A stretch of 64,000 nucleotides of DNA from Massilia pinisoli (GCF_024753285.1 NZ_JANUGW010000007.1:186001-250000), one strand, 5' to 3'. Shown: positions 26,090 through 36,805, numbered from the stretch's first letter. Notes: generated by a model from the letters alone, not told the origin. A program made the numbers and translations.

Positions 26090-26119
26090 GAAAAAAAACG
26101 CCCGCACGGGGCGGGCGTT
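26090..26119 (-). terminator. intrinsic terminator of TBDR 4
   Basis: On the minus strand ACGCCCGC-CCCGT-GCGGGCGT is followed by a run of eight T residues. A second perfect hairpin without a T tract (CCGGCACG-CGAG-CGTGCCGG) lies at 26129-26148, between this and the TBDR 4 stop. Confidence 0.88.
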
Positions 26120-26159
26120 CTGGCGCATCCGGCACGCGAGCGTGCCGGAGAGGCGTCGA

Positions 26160-29072
26160 TCAGAGCTTGACGCGGATACCTGCGTACCAGCGACGGCCGA
26201 TCGGGTCGTAGGTGCCGCCATCGGTCTCGGTGCCGGTCACGTCGCCCGGCAGGCCGGAGATGATCGGCGGCGCCTTGACGTCGAACGCGTTGTCCAGGCC
26301 GAAGTACAGCTCGGTCTTCTTCATCAGCTGGTACGACACCTGCATGTTCGTGTAGGTGCGCGAACCCACCTGCAGCGAGTGCGGCGGCAGGTCGAAATCA
26401 GCCAGGAACTGGTCGTCCAGCGACGAACGGCCGATGTAGTCGAACGTGGCGTTGATGTTCAGGTCTTTCCAGCGGTAGCCGACGTTCAGGTTCGCCTTGT
26501 TCTTGGCGGCGCCGATTTCACCAGCAAACGGATCGCGCTCCGCGCCCGGCAGCGGGACGTCGTAGCCCGTCTTCACGTACGTGTACGCGAGGCGGGTCGA
26601 CAGGGTGCCGGGACCGACGCGGTCGTTCCAGGCCGCCGTCAGGTCGAGGCCCGACGTGGCCCTGCCGCCGCTGTTCGACACGGCCGTGTCGATGTAGCGC
26701 AGTGCGCCGGCGCTGCTGCCGCCGTTGGCGGTCGGCCAGCGGGTGATGAACTGGCACATGGCCGGGTTCGTGCCGTCGTAGCAGGTTTTCAGCGCGTACT
26801 GGCGCGGAGTCGACACGATCGCGTCGGCGATCTTGATGTTGAAGTAGTCAGCCGTGAAGGTGAAACGCTTCAGCATCGCGATCGAACGCGGCGTCCAGAC
26901 GAGGCCGACGGTGGTCGAACGGCCTTTTTCCGCATGCAGGTTCGGGTTGCCGCGGTTGTAGCCGCTGATACTTTGTTTGTCAGCCAACGTCGTCTTGAAC
27001 GCACCGTTCGCGGCGATGTTCGCGGCCACGCCCGGATCGGCACGGCAGCGATCGGAGATCACGCCTTGCGACGTGGCGGTCACGCCTTCGCACGGGTCGG
27101 TGATACCGGTCGGGAAGTCCTGGCTCGGCGCCTGGTACAGTTCGTTGATGTCCGGTGCGCGGGTCGACAGCGAACGGGTACCGCGCAGCTTGACGTCGTT
27201 CACGACGGTCCACTCGAAGCCGGCGTTCCAGCTGTTCGTGCTGCCCACCGACGAGTAGTCGCCATGGCGGAAGGCGATCGGCAGGCTCAGTTCCTTGACG
27301 AACGGCAGATCCTTCAGCACGGGGATGTGCGCTTCGACGAAGGCTTCGCGCACGCTGAACTCGCCCTGCGTCGGCGGGGTCGCGTTGCCGGCGTTCAGGC
27401 CAGCCTGGGTCAGCGCGTCAGGCGTCGAGTCAGAGTATTCCTTGCGGAACTCGACACCGGCGGCGATGCCCAGCGGACCGGCCGGCAGGTCGAAGATTTC
27501 GCCGTCGATATGGCCGCCAGCCAGCTTCTGCGTGGTGCGGGTCGTCAGCGAGCCCGGCGCGTTCACGTACGCCAGCGCTTCCTTGCTGATCGAGTTGAAC
27601 CCGAAGATGTTGATCGGCACGCATCCCTGTGCGCGCGCGTTGGCGTCCGCGCAGACCGGCTTGCCGTTTGCATCGGGCACGGCGGTCAGGGCGTTGCGGA
27701 AGTTCAGGACGTTGACCTGGCCGGTCGACTGCTGGGCTTCCTTGGTCTGGCCGTACGCGACGTAGCCTTCGTAGTTCCAGTTCTTCCACAGCTGGAAGTC
27801 GCCCTTCACGCCGGTGGCCAGGCGGAAGGTGTCACGGTCGACGCTATTGCTGCGCGTGCCGACTTCGCTCAGGCGGCGGCGGAACGAGAAGTCGGGAATG
27901 CCGTCGAGGTCGGTGTCGGTCATGCGGTCCCACAGGTATTGCGGGATCAGCGGGTTCTTCACCAGCTGGCCGTTGACCATCGTACCGCCCGGCACTTGGC
28001 CATTCGTCTTGAAGATGTCGGACGAGCTCAGTGCGAACGGCTCGATCGTGCTGCCGGAACGGGCCGACACATAGGTGCCTTCGACGAAGGCGCTGTTGTG
28101 CTCGTCCAGTTTGCGCTCGCCGCTCAGGGCCAGCACGAAGCGGTCGACCGGCACCGCGATCGAGCGGTAGTACGAACGGTTGAAGCCGGACACCGAGGAG
28201 ACGAATGGGATCGGATTGCCGTTCGCATCGTAGGTATAGGTATGCGGCGTCTTTTTGGCATCCGCATCTTTATAAGTGAAGCTGCCCTGCGGCGCGTAGC
28301 TCGAGTAAGTCGGGCGCTCGGCAACGAATGCATCGGCAGGATCCCCGGTATCGACGACCATCTTCGACGACTGGTCGACCGCCGATGCGGCGCGGTTGCG
28401 CGACCACACCTGGCCATCGCGCGTGAAGCCGATGTGGCCCATCAGGAAGCCGTTGTCGTTGCTGCTGCCGTAGGTGATCGACAGCTTGCGCTTCTCGCTG
28501 TCGCCCTTCGAGCTTTCGCCGCCCTGGGCGTCGATCGTCAGGCCGTCGAAATTGCGCTTGGTGATGATGTTGACCACACCCGCCACGGCGTCCGAGCCGT
28601 AGGCTGCCGAAGCGCCACCGGTCAGCAGTTCGACGCGTTCGATGAAGTCGGTCGGGATCGCGTTCAGGTCGACCGCGGCGCTGCCAGGCACGCCGGACAC
28701 GAAGCGGCGGCCGTTGACCAGCACGAGGGTACGCGAGGTGCCCAGGTTACGCAGGTCGACGGTGGCCACGCCGGCGCCGGACGTCAGGAATGCCGTGTTG
28801 GTGCGGCTGTAGGTCGGCGTACCGAGGGTCGGGTTTTGCAGCAGCAGGTCTTGCAGGTTGTTGGCACCCGAGGCGGCGATGTCCTTTGCGGTCAGCACTT
28901 GCAGCGGCGACGGCGATTCCGCGTTCGGCGAGGCGATGCGCGAACCGGTGATCTCGACGCGCTGCATCGGTGCAGGCTGCGTGTCCTCCTGTGCGTAGGC
29001 GCCTTGCACAGCAAGGGCGACACCGCCAAGGCAGATCATCCGGATCGAACGGGCCAGATTCTTCTCTCTCAT
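26160..29072 (-). CDS. TonB-dependent outer-membrane receptor (TBDR 4)
   Basis: A 970-residue receptor with a signal peptide cleaved near AYA-Q (residue 27), then RVEITGSRIASPNAESPSPL and a plug containing LVLVNGRRFVSGVPGSAAVD and ELLTGGASAAYGSDAVAGVVN. The barrel ends AGIRVKL, so unlike its five relatives in the window it lacks the terminal aromatic residue normally read by the BAM complex. The ATG at 29072 follows GGGAG on the minus strand; the frame is open a little further upstream. Substrate unknown. It has its own terminator and a long AT-rich upstream gap. Confidence 0.92.
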   Translation of the reverse strand: MREKNLARSIRMICLGGVALAVQGAYAQEDTQPAPMQRVEITGSRIASPNAESPSPLQVLTAKDIAASGANNLQDLLLQNPTLGTPTYSRTNTAFLTSGAGVATVDLRNLGTSRTLVLVNGRRFVSGVPGSAAVDLNAIPTDFIERVELLTGGASAAYGSDAVAGVVNIITKRNFDGLTIDAQGGESSKGDSEKRKLSITYGSSNDNGFLMGHIGFTRDGQVWSRNRAASAVDQSSKMVVDTGDPADAFVAERPTYSSYAPQGSFTYKDADAKKTPHTYTYDANGNPIPFVSSVSGFNRSYYRSIAVPVDRFVLALSGERKLDEHNSAFVEGTYVSARSGSTIEPFALSSSDIFKTNGQVPGGTMVNGQLVKNPLIPQYLWDRMTDTDLDGIPDFSFRRRLSEVGTRSNSVDRDTFRLATGVKGDFQLWKNWNYEGYVAYGQTKEAQQSTGQVNVLNFRNALTAVPDANGKPVCADANARAQGCVPINIFGFNSISKEALAYVNAPGSLTTRTTQKLAGGHIDGEIFDLPAGPLGIAAGVEFRKEYSDSTPDALTQAGLNAGNATPPTQGEFSVREAFVEAHIPVLKDLPFVKELSLPIAFRHGDYSSVGSTNSWNAGFEWTVVNDVKLRGTRSLSTRAPDINELYQAPSQDFPTGITDPCEGVTATSQGVISDRCRADPGVAANIAANGAFKTTLADKQSISGYNRGNPNLHAEKGRSTTVGLVWTPRSIAMLKRFTFTADYFNIKIADAIVSTPRQYALKTCYDGTNPAMCQFITRWPTANGGSSAGALRYIDTAVSNSGGRATSGLDLTAAWNDRVGPGTLSTRLAYTYVKTGYDVPLPGAERDPFAGEIGAAKNKANLNVGYRWKDLNINATFDYIGRSSLDDQFLADFDLPPHSLQVGSRTYTNMQVSYQLMKKTELYFGLDNAFDVKAPPIISGLPGDVTGTETDGGTYDPIGRRWYAGIRVKL

Positions 29073-29613
29073 ATTTTTAAAACTCCCAGGGTTTAAAAAC
29101 GGCAGGCTGGATCGCAGCACTGCCGTTGGCGTCGCCGAGCGACGGGGTTTTGGTCGACGCGGGTTGCACTTGCTCGATGCATACGTTTTTCCAAGACGCC
29201 AATAAAATCATTCGACATGGCTTGGTGTCAACACGTGTAACGATGTGTATCCGGGCTTGTCACCCCTGGGAACTCCTCTCTGTGCGCAGGTCGTGGGCGA
29301 TGATTGACAGTTGTGCTTATCGAATCATCGAATTTTCGTTGGTGTTATAAAAGAATTTCCATGGAATATGCATTCATTCACGCAAAATTTGACTTTGATC
29401 AACTTGTAATTGGTCCTCGAGCAACACCAAGCGTGTATTTCCAAGGTCTTGAAAAGTAAAATCGATGTCACAATTCGCGATTGTCGTGATATTCGCAGTC
29501 TGTTGTAAATTCGCAAAAGCGAACCTTGGTTCGCAGCGCGGCCGAGCGATGGGCGTGCGTGACCGGCGACGGGCGATGCCGTCGTCAACGGGGAAAGAGA
29601 ATGGGCGCGGCCG
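29073..29613. other. non-coding AT-rich gap upstream of TBDR 4
   Basis: A 541-bp gap between the TBDR 4 start and the glnE stop, both on the minus strand. Bases 29290-29520 are AT-rich and presumably hold the TBDR 4 promoter; a minus-strand TATAAC lies around 29341-29346 without a clear -35. No gene or strong hairpin was recognised. Confidence 0.45.
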
Positions 29614-32358
29614 TCAGCCGGCCGCGGGGCCGAAGCAGAGCCGCCACAGCGCGACGACCCTGTCCGGATGGCCGTCGACCAGGTGCCGGTCGACGCGCGT
29701 GTTGTCGTGGCCTTGCAGCCGCACCTGGTGTTGCAGGCGGCGCAAGGCGCGGTACGCGGCGGCGACGTCGTCGGCCAGGCCGGCGTCGATGAGGCCCAGC
29801 GTGCCGCACAGTTTCAGCAGCGCGATATTGCCCGCGTTGGCCGTCAGCTGCGGATACGCGCACGCATGGCGCAGTACAAGATATTGCACGATGAATTCGA
29901 TGTCGATCATGCCGCCTTCGTCGTGTTTCAGGTCGAAGCGCTCGTCGCGCGGTGGGTGGGCGTTGCGCATGCGTTGGCGCATCTTGACCACCTCGTCGCG
30001 CAGCTCGGCCTCGCGGCTCGACCGGTCCTGGCGCAGCACCTGTTCGCGGATCGTCTCGAAGCGGGCACCGATCGCGGCGTCGCCCGCGCAGAAGCGGGCG
30101 CGCGTGAGGGCTTGGTGTTCCCACAGCCAGGCGGACGATTGCTGGTAGCGTTCGAACGCGGCCACCGAGGACACGAGCATGCCCGAGGCGCCGTCCGGCC
30201 GCAGCGCCGTGTCGATGTCGAACAGGATGCCGGCCGGCGTATGCGTCGTCATCCACGTGATGAAGCGCTGGGCCAGCTTGGCGTAGTTCGACGCGGCCAT
30301 GTCGTCGTCGTCGTCGAACAGGAAGATCACGTCCAGGTCGGACACATAGCCCAGTTCCTTGCCGCCCAGCTTGCCGTACGCGATGACGGCGAACTGCGGC
30401 ACCTCGCGGTGGCGCGCCGCGATGGTGCGCCAGGCGCGGCGCACGACCTCGCACACGATCAGGTCGGCCAGCGCGGACAAGTGGTCGGCCAGGCGCTCCA
30501 CCGATAGTTCCCCCGCCAGGTCCAGCGCCAGCAGCCGGAACATCTGCGCGTGGTGGGCTTCGCGCAGGATGTCGAGCTGGCGCTCCGTGTCGCCCGCGGC
30601 CGCGTCGAGCTGGGCCGCGAGGCTGGCGGCCAGCGCCGGCAGGTCCTCGGCCGCGTTGCCGCGGTCGTCCAGCAATTCGTCCAGCAGGATCGGGTGCTGC
30701 GTGAGGAACGTCGCGGCCCAGCCGGACGCGTTGATCATCCGCAGCACCCGCTCCAGCGTGTGCGGGTATTCCGTCAGCAGCGACAGGTAGGCGGAGCGCC
30801 GTGCGATGGCCTCGAAGAAATCGAGCAGGCGGCCCAGCGTGGCCGCGTGGCTGCCGAGGCCGGCTTGCGCGACGACGTCCGGGATCTGGATCAGCGCCGT
30901 GTTGACGAGGGCGACGAGGCGCTGGCGGCTCGCCTCCGGCAAGGTCTGCAGCCGGGGCGCTTGCCACGTCGCGACGAGGCGGCTCGCGGCTGCCTGCGGA
31001 TCATCGAAGCCGAGGCTCGCCAGGCGGTCGGCGATCGTGTCGCGGTTGTCCGGGTCGGTGAGCAGCGCGTCCGGATCGACGGGCTCGGCGCCGGCCGCGG
31101 CCTTGTCGGCGAAGATCGCATCGAACTGGGCGGCGACGAACGCGCGCCAGCCATCCAGGCGGGCCAGCAGTGCGGCCTCGTCGGCCATGCCCATCATCCG
31201 GGCGACGGTGAGCCTGTCTTCCGGCGCGACGGGCATCGTGTGGGTCTGCGCGTCTTCCAGGTATTGCAGCCGGTGCTCCAGGTTGCGCAGGAATTCATAC
31301 GCTTCGAGCAATTGCTCGACGGTGTCGTCGGCCAGCAGCTCGCGCTCGGCCAGCAGGCGCAAGGTCTTGCGCGTGGACCGTTCGCGCAGCGCCGGGTCGC
31401 GGCCGCCGCGGATCAGCTGGAACACTTGCGCCAGGAACTCGATCTCGCGGATGCCGCCGCGGCCCAGCTTGACGTTCTGGTTGCGCTCCGGATGCAGGCG
31501 CTCCTGGCGGTTGACCTCGGCGCGGATCTGGGCGTGCATCGTGCGGATGGCATCGATCACGCCGAAGTCGAGGTAGCGCCGGAACACGAACGGGCGCACG
31601 ATCGCGTCGAGCGCGGCGATGTCGGCCGGATCGCCGGTGACGGCGCGCGCCTTGACCCAGGCATACCGTTCCCACTCGCGCCCTTGCACGATCAGGTAGT
31701 CCTCGACCATGTTGAGGCTCGCCACGAGCGGGCCCGACTTGCCGTTCGGCCGCAGCGCCATGTCGACGCGGAACGTGAAACCGTCTTCCGTCACTTCGGA
31801 CAGGGCGGCGATCAGCTTGCGGCCCAGGCGGACGAAGAATTCGTGGTTCGACAGCGATTTCTGGCCGGCGCCCGCGCGCGTGTCGCCATCCTCCGGGTAG
31901 ACGAAGATAAGGTCGATGTCGGAGGAGACGTTCAGTTCGCCCCCGCCGTGCTTGCCCATCGCCAGCACCATCATCTGCTGGGGCCGGCCCGAGTCGGCGC
32001 CGATGGGCTCGCCGTGCAGTGCGGTCATCTCGGCCATCAGCTCGGCCAGATGGGTCTGGACGGCGAAATCCGCGAAGCGGCTCATCGCCGTGACGACCTC
32101 GTCCAGGTCTGCCTGGCCGTCGAGGTCGCGGCGGATGATGGTGCAGATGAGGAGGTTGCGCAGCCGGCGCATGGCCCGGACGGTCGGGAGGGGCGAGCCG
32201 TCCGGCGCGGTCTCGGACTTCAGCGCTGCGCCGAAATCGAGTGAGGCCAGCGATAATGCGGCCAGGGTAGCGACGCGCCCGGCGCGGGCAGGATCGGCAC
32301 CGAGCCACCGTTGGTAAAAGCGCGACAGGTGTGCCAGGGAGGGGGAAGCGTGGGGCAT
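29614..32358 (-). CDS. glnE: bifunctional glutamine synthetase adenylyltransferase/adenylyl-removing enzyme
   Basis: A 914-residue protein with two nucleotidyltransferase domains, as in all GlnE proteins. The N-terminal deadenylylase half carries SSDIDLIFVYPEDGD and the C-terminal adenylylase half carries SDLDVIFLFDDDDD; both keep the metal-binding DxD. In response to PII and glutamine it adds or removes AMP on the tyrosine of glutamine synthetase (Tyr400 of GlnA here). The ATG at 32358 (MPHASPS) is preferred; the frame is open a further 38 codons with no family similarity. It is divergent from yhdP, a common neighbour in Burkholderiales. Confidence 0.96.
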   Translation of the reverse strand: MPHASPSLAHLSRFYQRWLGADPARAGRVATLAALSLASLDFGAALKSETAPDGSPLPTVRAMRRLRNLLICTIIRRDLDGQADLDEVVTAMSRFADFAVQTHLAELMAEMTALHGEPIGADSGRPQQMMVLAMGKHGGGELNVSSDIDLIFVYPEDGDTRAGAGQKSLSNHEFFVRLGRKLIAALSEVTEDGFTFRVDMALRPNGKSGPLVASLNMVEDYLIVQGREWERYAWVKARAVTGDPADIAALDAIVRPFVFRRYLDFGVIDAIRTMHAQIRAEVNRQERLHPERNQNVKLGRGGIREIEFLAQVFQLIRGGRDPALRERSTRKTLRLLAERELLADDTVEQLLEAYEFLRNLEHRLQYLEDAQTHTMPVAPEDRLTVARMMGMADEAALLARLDGWRAFVAAQFDAIFADKAAAGAEPVDPDALLTDPDNRDTIADRLASLGFDDPQAAASRLVATWQAPRLQTLPEASRQRLVALVNTALIQIPDVVAQAGLGSHAATLGRLLDFFEAIARRSAYLSLLTEYPHTLERVLRMINASGWAATFLTQHPILLDELLDDRGNAAEDLPALAASLAAQLDAAAGDTERQLDILREAHHAQMFRLLALDLAGELSVERLADHLSALADLIVCEVVRRAWRTIAARHREVPQFAVIAYGKLGGKELGYVSDLDVIFLFDDDDDMAASNYAKLAQRFITWMTTHTPAGILFDIDTALRPDGASGMLVSSVAAFERYQQSSAWLWEHQALTRARFCAGDAAIGARFETIREQVLRQDRSSREAELRDEVVKMRQRMRNAHPPRDERFDLKHDEGGMIDIEFIVQYLVLRHACAYPQLTANAGNIALLKLCGTLGLIDAGLADDVAAAYRALRRLQHQVRLQGHDNTRVDRHLVDGHPDRVVALWRLCFGPAAG

Positions 32359-32572
32359 GGGGCGGATTCCAGACGAGTTTGTGCGTTCCGGGACGCTTGC
32401 TATGCGGTAAAATTGCCCGCCATGCTGCCCTGGGTCAGCGTGATGGTAAGGTAGACGCCGCGGATGTTGCAAGCGCTCTCTTATTGACGATTACATACAA
32501 GGTCCCGGTACGCCGGCGCGGGCAGCGCAGGGCGGCCGAGGCAGATTTGACGGCGAGCTTTTGAGCATTTTG

Positions 32573-35500
32573 ATGCACAACCCGGAACCGCAGGCGCAGC
32601 GCGAACACGACGCGCACGAGCAGGCGCACCCGCAGGCACACGAGCATGTGCCGCTGGCCGTGCGCTGGGCCCGCGTGCGCGCCTGCTACCGCTATGCGAA
32701 CCTGGCGTCGCACCACGTGCTCGGCTTCACGATCAAGGCCGTGCTGCTCGTGTACTTCGCGTTCATGGCGCTGTTCCTCGTGCTGCGCTACGTCGTCCTG
32801 CCGAACATCGACATCTACAAGCCCGACATCGAACGGGCCGCCAGCCGCGCGCTGGGCAACCAGGTGACCATCGCCCGCGTGTACGCGTCGTGGCGCGGCC
32901 TGCACCCGAACCTGTACCTCGGCGACCTGCGCCTGCACGACCGCGCCGGGCGCCAGCTGCTGGCGCTGCCGTCCGTGTCGGCCACGTTGTCGTGGTGGTC
33001 GGTCGTGGCGGCCGAGCCCCGCTTCGAGGCGCTGGAAATCAACCGGCCCGAGCTGGACGTGCGGCGCGGCGCCGACGGCGTCATCGCGGTGGCCGGCGTG
33101 CGCATCGACCCGAACAAGAAGGAAGAGGGCGGCGGAGCCGACTGGCTGCTGCGCCAGCACGAGATCGTCATCCGCGAAGGCCGCCTGACCTGGACCGACG
33201 AGCTGCGCGGCGCACCCACGCTGGCGCTGTCGGACGTGACCCTCGTCCTGCAGAACCGCTGGACGACGCACCGCTTCGCCTTGAAGGCCGCGCCGCCGCG
33301 GGGTACCGGCGAGCCCCTCGACCTGCGCGCCCGCTTCACGCATCCGGCGTTCGGCGCCAAGCCGTCCGACGCGCGGCGCTGGAAGGGGCAGGTCTATGCC
33401 GACCTGCGCAACACCGACCTCGCCGCCTGGAAACCGTATGTCGATTATCCGTTCGCGCTGCAGCAGGGCCGCGGCTCCGTGCGGGCCTGGCTCGACGTCG
33501 ACCATGCGCGCCTGGCCGGCTTCACGGCCGACCTGGCGCTGGCCGGCGTCAGCGCCCGCCTCGGACCCGACGTGCCGCCGCTCGCGCTCGCGCGCGTGTC
33601 GGGCCGCCTGTCGGCGTCGGAAACCATCGCACCCAACGTGGACGACGGCAAGCCGACGTTCGGCGCGCTGGGCCACGCCATCGGCCTGGAAAATTTCGCC
33701 GTCGTCATGGAAGGCGGCACGGTGCTGCCGCCGGCCACGTTGACGGAATCGTGGCATCCGGCCAGCCGCACGCAGCCCGAGCGCTTCGAAGTGCGCGCCC
33801 GCCAGCTGGACGTGGGCGCGCTGGCCGCGCTGGCCGTGCAACTGCCCATCGCGCCCCTGCAGCGCCAGCTGCTGACGGAACTGGCGCCGCACGGCCGCAT
33901 CGACGACGCCGTCATCGAATGGCAGGGCCGCTTCCCGAACGTCGCCGCCTACCGCGTGCGCGGCGAAGTCGCGAACCTCGGCATGAATCCGCTGGCCGCG
34001 CGCGCGGCGCAGCCCGAGGCGGACGGCCAGCCGGCCCAGCCGGCGCGTCCCGCGCTGCCGGGCTTCCAGAGCCTGTCCGGACGCATCGACGCGAGCGACC
34101 ACGGCGGCAGCGTCGACATCGATTCCGACAAGCTCGTGCTGGCGCTGCCCGCATGGTTCGCGGAACCCGAGATGCCGTTCGACCAGCTGGCGCTGCACGC
34201 GCGCTGGACGCGCCTCGCCGGCGACCAGATGGCCATCGACGTCGACAACCTGAACCTCACGCAGGGCGCGCTGAAGGCCACGCTGACGGGCCGCCACGTG
34301 CTGCCTTTGACGCCCGGAAAAGGACCGGGCACGGCCGACTTCACGGGCACGGTGGACAACGTCGAGATCGGGAGCGTCGGCCGCTGGCTGCCGCTGGCGA
34401 CGCCCGAAGGCTTGCGCGAATGGCTGACGGGCGCGCTGCAGGGCGGCACTCTGCACGACGCCCATCTGCGCCTGCGCGGCGACCTTGCGCACTTCCCGTT
34501 CCGCGCCGAGAACGCCGCCCAGCGCGCGCGGGGCGAGTTCCGCGTCAGCGGCCGCATCGAGGACGGCAAGCTCGAGTACGCGCCCGGCCGCAAGGCGGCC
34601 GACGGCAAGGCCCCGCTGTGGCCGCTGCTGGAAGAGATCGACGGCGCCATCGTGTTCGACCGCGCGCGCATGGACATCCACGCCGACACCGCGCGTACGC
34701 AGGGCATCGCGCTGGCCAACGTGCACGCCGTGATCCCCGAGCTGGGCGTGCACGAGATGATGCTCGACATCGATGGCACGGCCGCCGCGCCGCTGCCCGA
34801 CTTCCTGCACTACGTGGCCGCGAGCCCCGTGCTCGACTGGATCGGCCGCTTCACGGAAGACACGCGCGCGACGGGCCCCGCCAAGCTGGGCCTGAAGCTG
34901 CACCTGCCGCTCGCGAGCCTGCACGACGCCAAGGTGCAGGGCGCGCTGCAACTGCAGAACAACGACGTCGTGCTGTTCCCGGAACTGCCGCCGATCGAAG
35001 CCGCGCTGGGCCGTATCGAATTTTCCGAACACGGCGTGAACCTGAACGGCGTGGGCGCGAGCTTCCTGGGCGGTCCGCTGCAATTGTCCGGCGGCACGCA
35101 GCGCGACGGTTCGATCCAGATCCGCATGGCCGGCAGCGCGACGGCCGACGGCATGCGCCGCACGGGTTCGCTGCCGGCGCTGCAGCGGCTGGGCACGAAG
35201 CTGTCCGGCGGTGCGCGTTTCGCCGGCACCGTCACCGTCAAGGACCGCCAGAGCCAGGTCGTGCTCGATTCGAACCTGGCCGGCCTCGGCGTCGAGCTGC
35301 CGGCGCCGCTGAACAAGCCGGCGGCCGACGCGCTGCCGCTGCACTTCGTGCTGAGCGGCCAGCCGACCGGCGCGGACGGCGTCGGCCGCGACGACATCCG
35401 CATTACACTGGGCAATATCGCCGCTGCGAAATATGTGCGCGAGCGCCAGCCGCACGGCCCGTGGATCGTCAAGCGGGGCGGCATCGGCGTCAACGTGCCG

Positions 35501-36805
35501 GCGCCGGAACCCGACAGCGGCATGATGATCAACGTGAACATGAAGGCGCTGAACGTCGACCGTTGGCTGGCGGTGGCCGGCGACATCGCCGGGCCGGCCG
35601 AGGCCCCGGCGGCCGCGGCGGCGGAGAACGGCGGCGGCATGGCCCAGTACGTCATGCCGGACACGATCGGGGCGCGCGCCGGCGAGCTGGTCATCGGCGA
35701 GCGGGCGCTGCGCGACGTCGTCGTCGGCGCCACGCACCAGAACAATACGTGGCAGGCCAGCATCGATTCGCGCCAGGTGATCGGCTACGTCACGTGGAAC
35801 GAGTCGCCGACGGGCCAGGGCCTGGGCAAGGTGACGGCGCGCCTCGCGTCGCTCGTGATTCCCGAATCGTCCGCGAACGAAGTGAAGGATTTGCTGGAAT
35901 CGAACAAGAGCGCCACGGCCAGCATCCCCGGCCTCGACATCGTGGCCGACCGGTTCGAGTTGTCGGGCAAGCAGTTCGGCCGCCTGGAACTGGTGGCCAG
36001 CAATGCGCAGGCGCTGGCCGGGCGCGAGTGGCGCATCGAACGCCTGGCGCTGACGAACCCGGACGGCCAGCTGAAGGCGAACGGCCGCTGGCTCACACGC
36101 GACGGCAAGAGCAACACGGCGCTGAATTTCACGCTCGACATCAGCGATGCCGGTCGCTTGCTGGACCGCCTGGGCTTCCCGGAAACGCTGCGTCACGGCA
36201 AGGGCTCGCTGTCCGGCGACATTTCCTGGGCCGGCCTGCCGTACTCGCTCGACATCCCGAGTTTGTCGGGCCAGATCCAGATGAACGTCGAGGATGGCCA
36301 ATTCCTCAAGCAGGACCCGGGCGCCGCAAAACTGCTGGGCGTGCTGAGCCTGCAGATGCTGCCGCGCATGCTCAAGCTCGACTTCCACGACGTGTTCTCG
36401 GAAGGCCTCGCATTCGACGGCATTACGGCGAACGCGATGATCACGCGCGGCGTGGTACGCACCGACAACCTCAAGATGCACGGCGTCGCGGCGACGGTGC
36501 TGATGGACGGCACGGCCGACATCGCCAACGAATCCACGAACCTGCACGTCGTCGTGATCCCGGAATTCAACCTCGGCACCAGCTCGCTCGTGTATGGCCT
36601 CGCCGTGAACCCCGTGATCGGCCTGGGCAGCTTCCTCGCCCAGCTGTTCCTGCGCGCGCCCGTGATGAAGGCGCTCACTTACCACATGCAGGTGACGGGG
36701 CCGTGGAAGGCGCCGCACATCGTGAAGCTGGACAATTCGGCCGCCGTGACGGCCGCCGCGGCGGCGGCGGCGGCCCAGGACCGCAACAAGAAGGGAGCCA
36801 AATGA
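32573..36805 (+). CDS. yhdP: YhdP-family AsmA-like envelope protein
   Basis: A very large protein of about 1410 residues, the usual length for YhdP. A His-rich cytoplasmic tail (residues 1-45) is followed by one membrane helix at about 52-76 and a long periplasmic beta-rich body; the C terminus carries the AsmA-like segment near LKLDFHDVFSEGLAFDGI. YhdP-type proteins are thought to bridge inner and outer membranes and move phospholipids. A TTG four codons upstream is an alternative start; neither has a strong ribosome site. The last codons overlap the nitrilase-family gene by 4 bp (ATGA), so the two are cotranscribed. Confidence 0.92.
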   Translation: MHNPEPQAQREHDAHEQAHPQAHEHVPLAVRWARVRACYRYANLASHHVLGFTIKAVLLVYFAFMALFLVLRYVVLPNIDIYKPDIERAASRALGNQVTIARVYASWRGLHPNLYLGDLRLHDRAGRQLLALPSVSATLSWWSVVAAEPRFEALEINRPELDVRRGADGVIAVAGVRIDPNKKEEGGGADWLLRQHEIVIREGRLTWTDELRGAPTLALSDVTLVLQNRWTTHRFALKAAPPRGTGEPLDLRARFTHPAFGAKPSDARRWKGQVYADLRNTDLAAWKPYVDYPFALQQGRGSVRAWLDVDHARLAGFTADLALAGVSARLGPDVPPLALARVSGRLSASETIAPNVDDGKPTFGALGHAIGLENFAVVMEGGTVLPPATLTESWHPASRTQPERFEVRARQLDVGALAALAVQLPIAPLQRQLLTELAPHGRIDDAVIEWQGRFPNVAAYRVRGEVANLGMNPLAARAAQPEADGQPAQPARPALPGFQSLSGRIDASDHGGSVDIDSDKLVLALPAWFAEPEMPFDQLALHARWTRLAGDQMAIDVDNLNLTQGALKATLTGRHVLPLTPGKGPGTADFTGTVDNVEIGSVGRWLPLATPEGLREWLTGALQGGTLHDAHLRLRGDLAHFPFRAENAAQRARGEFRVSGRIEDGKLEYAPGRKAADGKAPLWPLLEEIDGAIVFDRARMDIHADTARTQGIALANVHAVIPELGVHEMMLDIDGTAAAPLPDFLHYVAASPVLDWIGRFTEDTRATGPAKLGLKLHLPLASLHDAKVQGALQLQNNDVVLFPELPPIEAALGRIEFSEHGVNLNGVGASFLGGPLQLSGGTQRDGSIQIRMAGSATADGMRRTGSLPALQRLGTKLSGGARFAGTVTVKDRQSQVVLDSNLAGLGVELPAPLNKPAADALPLHFVLSGQPTGADGVGRDDIRITLGNIAAAKYVRERQPHGPWIVKRGGIGVNVPAPEPDSGMMINVNMKALNVDRWLAVAGDIAGPAEAPAAAAAENGGGMAQYVMPDTIGARAGELVIGERALRDVVVGATHQNNTWQASIDSRQVIGYVTWNESPTGQGLGKVTARLASLVIPESSANEVKDLLESNKSATASIPGLDIVADRFELSGKQFGRLELVASNAQALAGREWRIERLALTNPDGQLKANGRWLTRDGKSNTALNFTLDISDAGRLLDRLGFPETLRHGKGSLSGDISWAGLPYSLDIPSLSGQIQMNVEDGQFLKQDPGAAKLLGVLSLQMLPRMLKLDFHDVFSEGLAFDGITANAMITRGVVRTDNLKMHGVAATVLMDGTADIANESTNLHVVVIPEFNLGTSSLVYGLAVNPVIGLGSFLAQLFLRAPVMKALTYHMQVTGPWKAPHIVKLDNSAAVTAAAAAAAAQDRNKKGAK

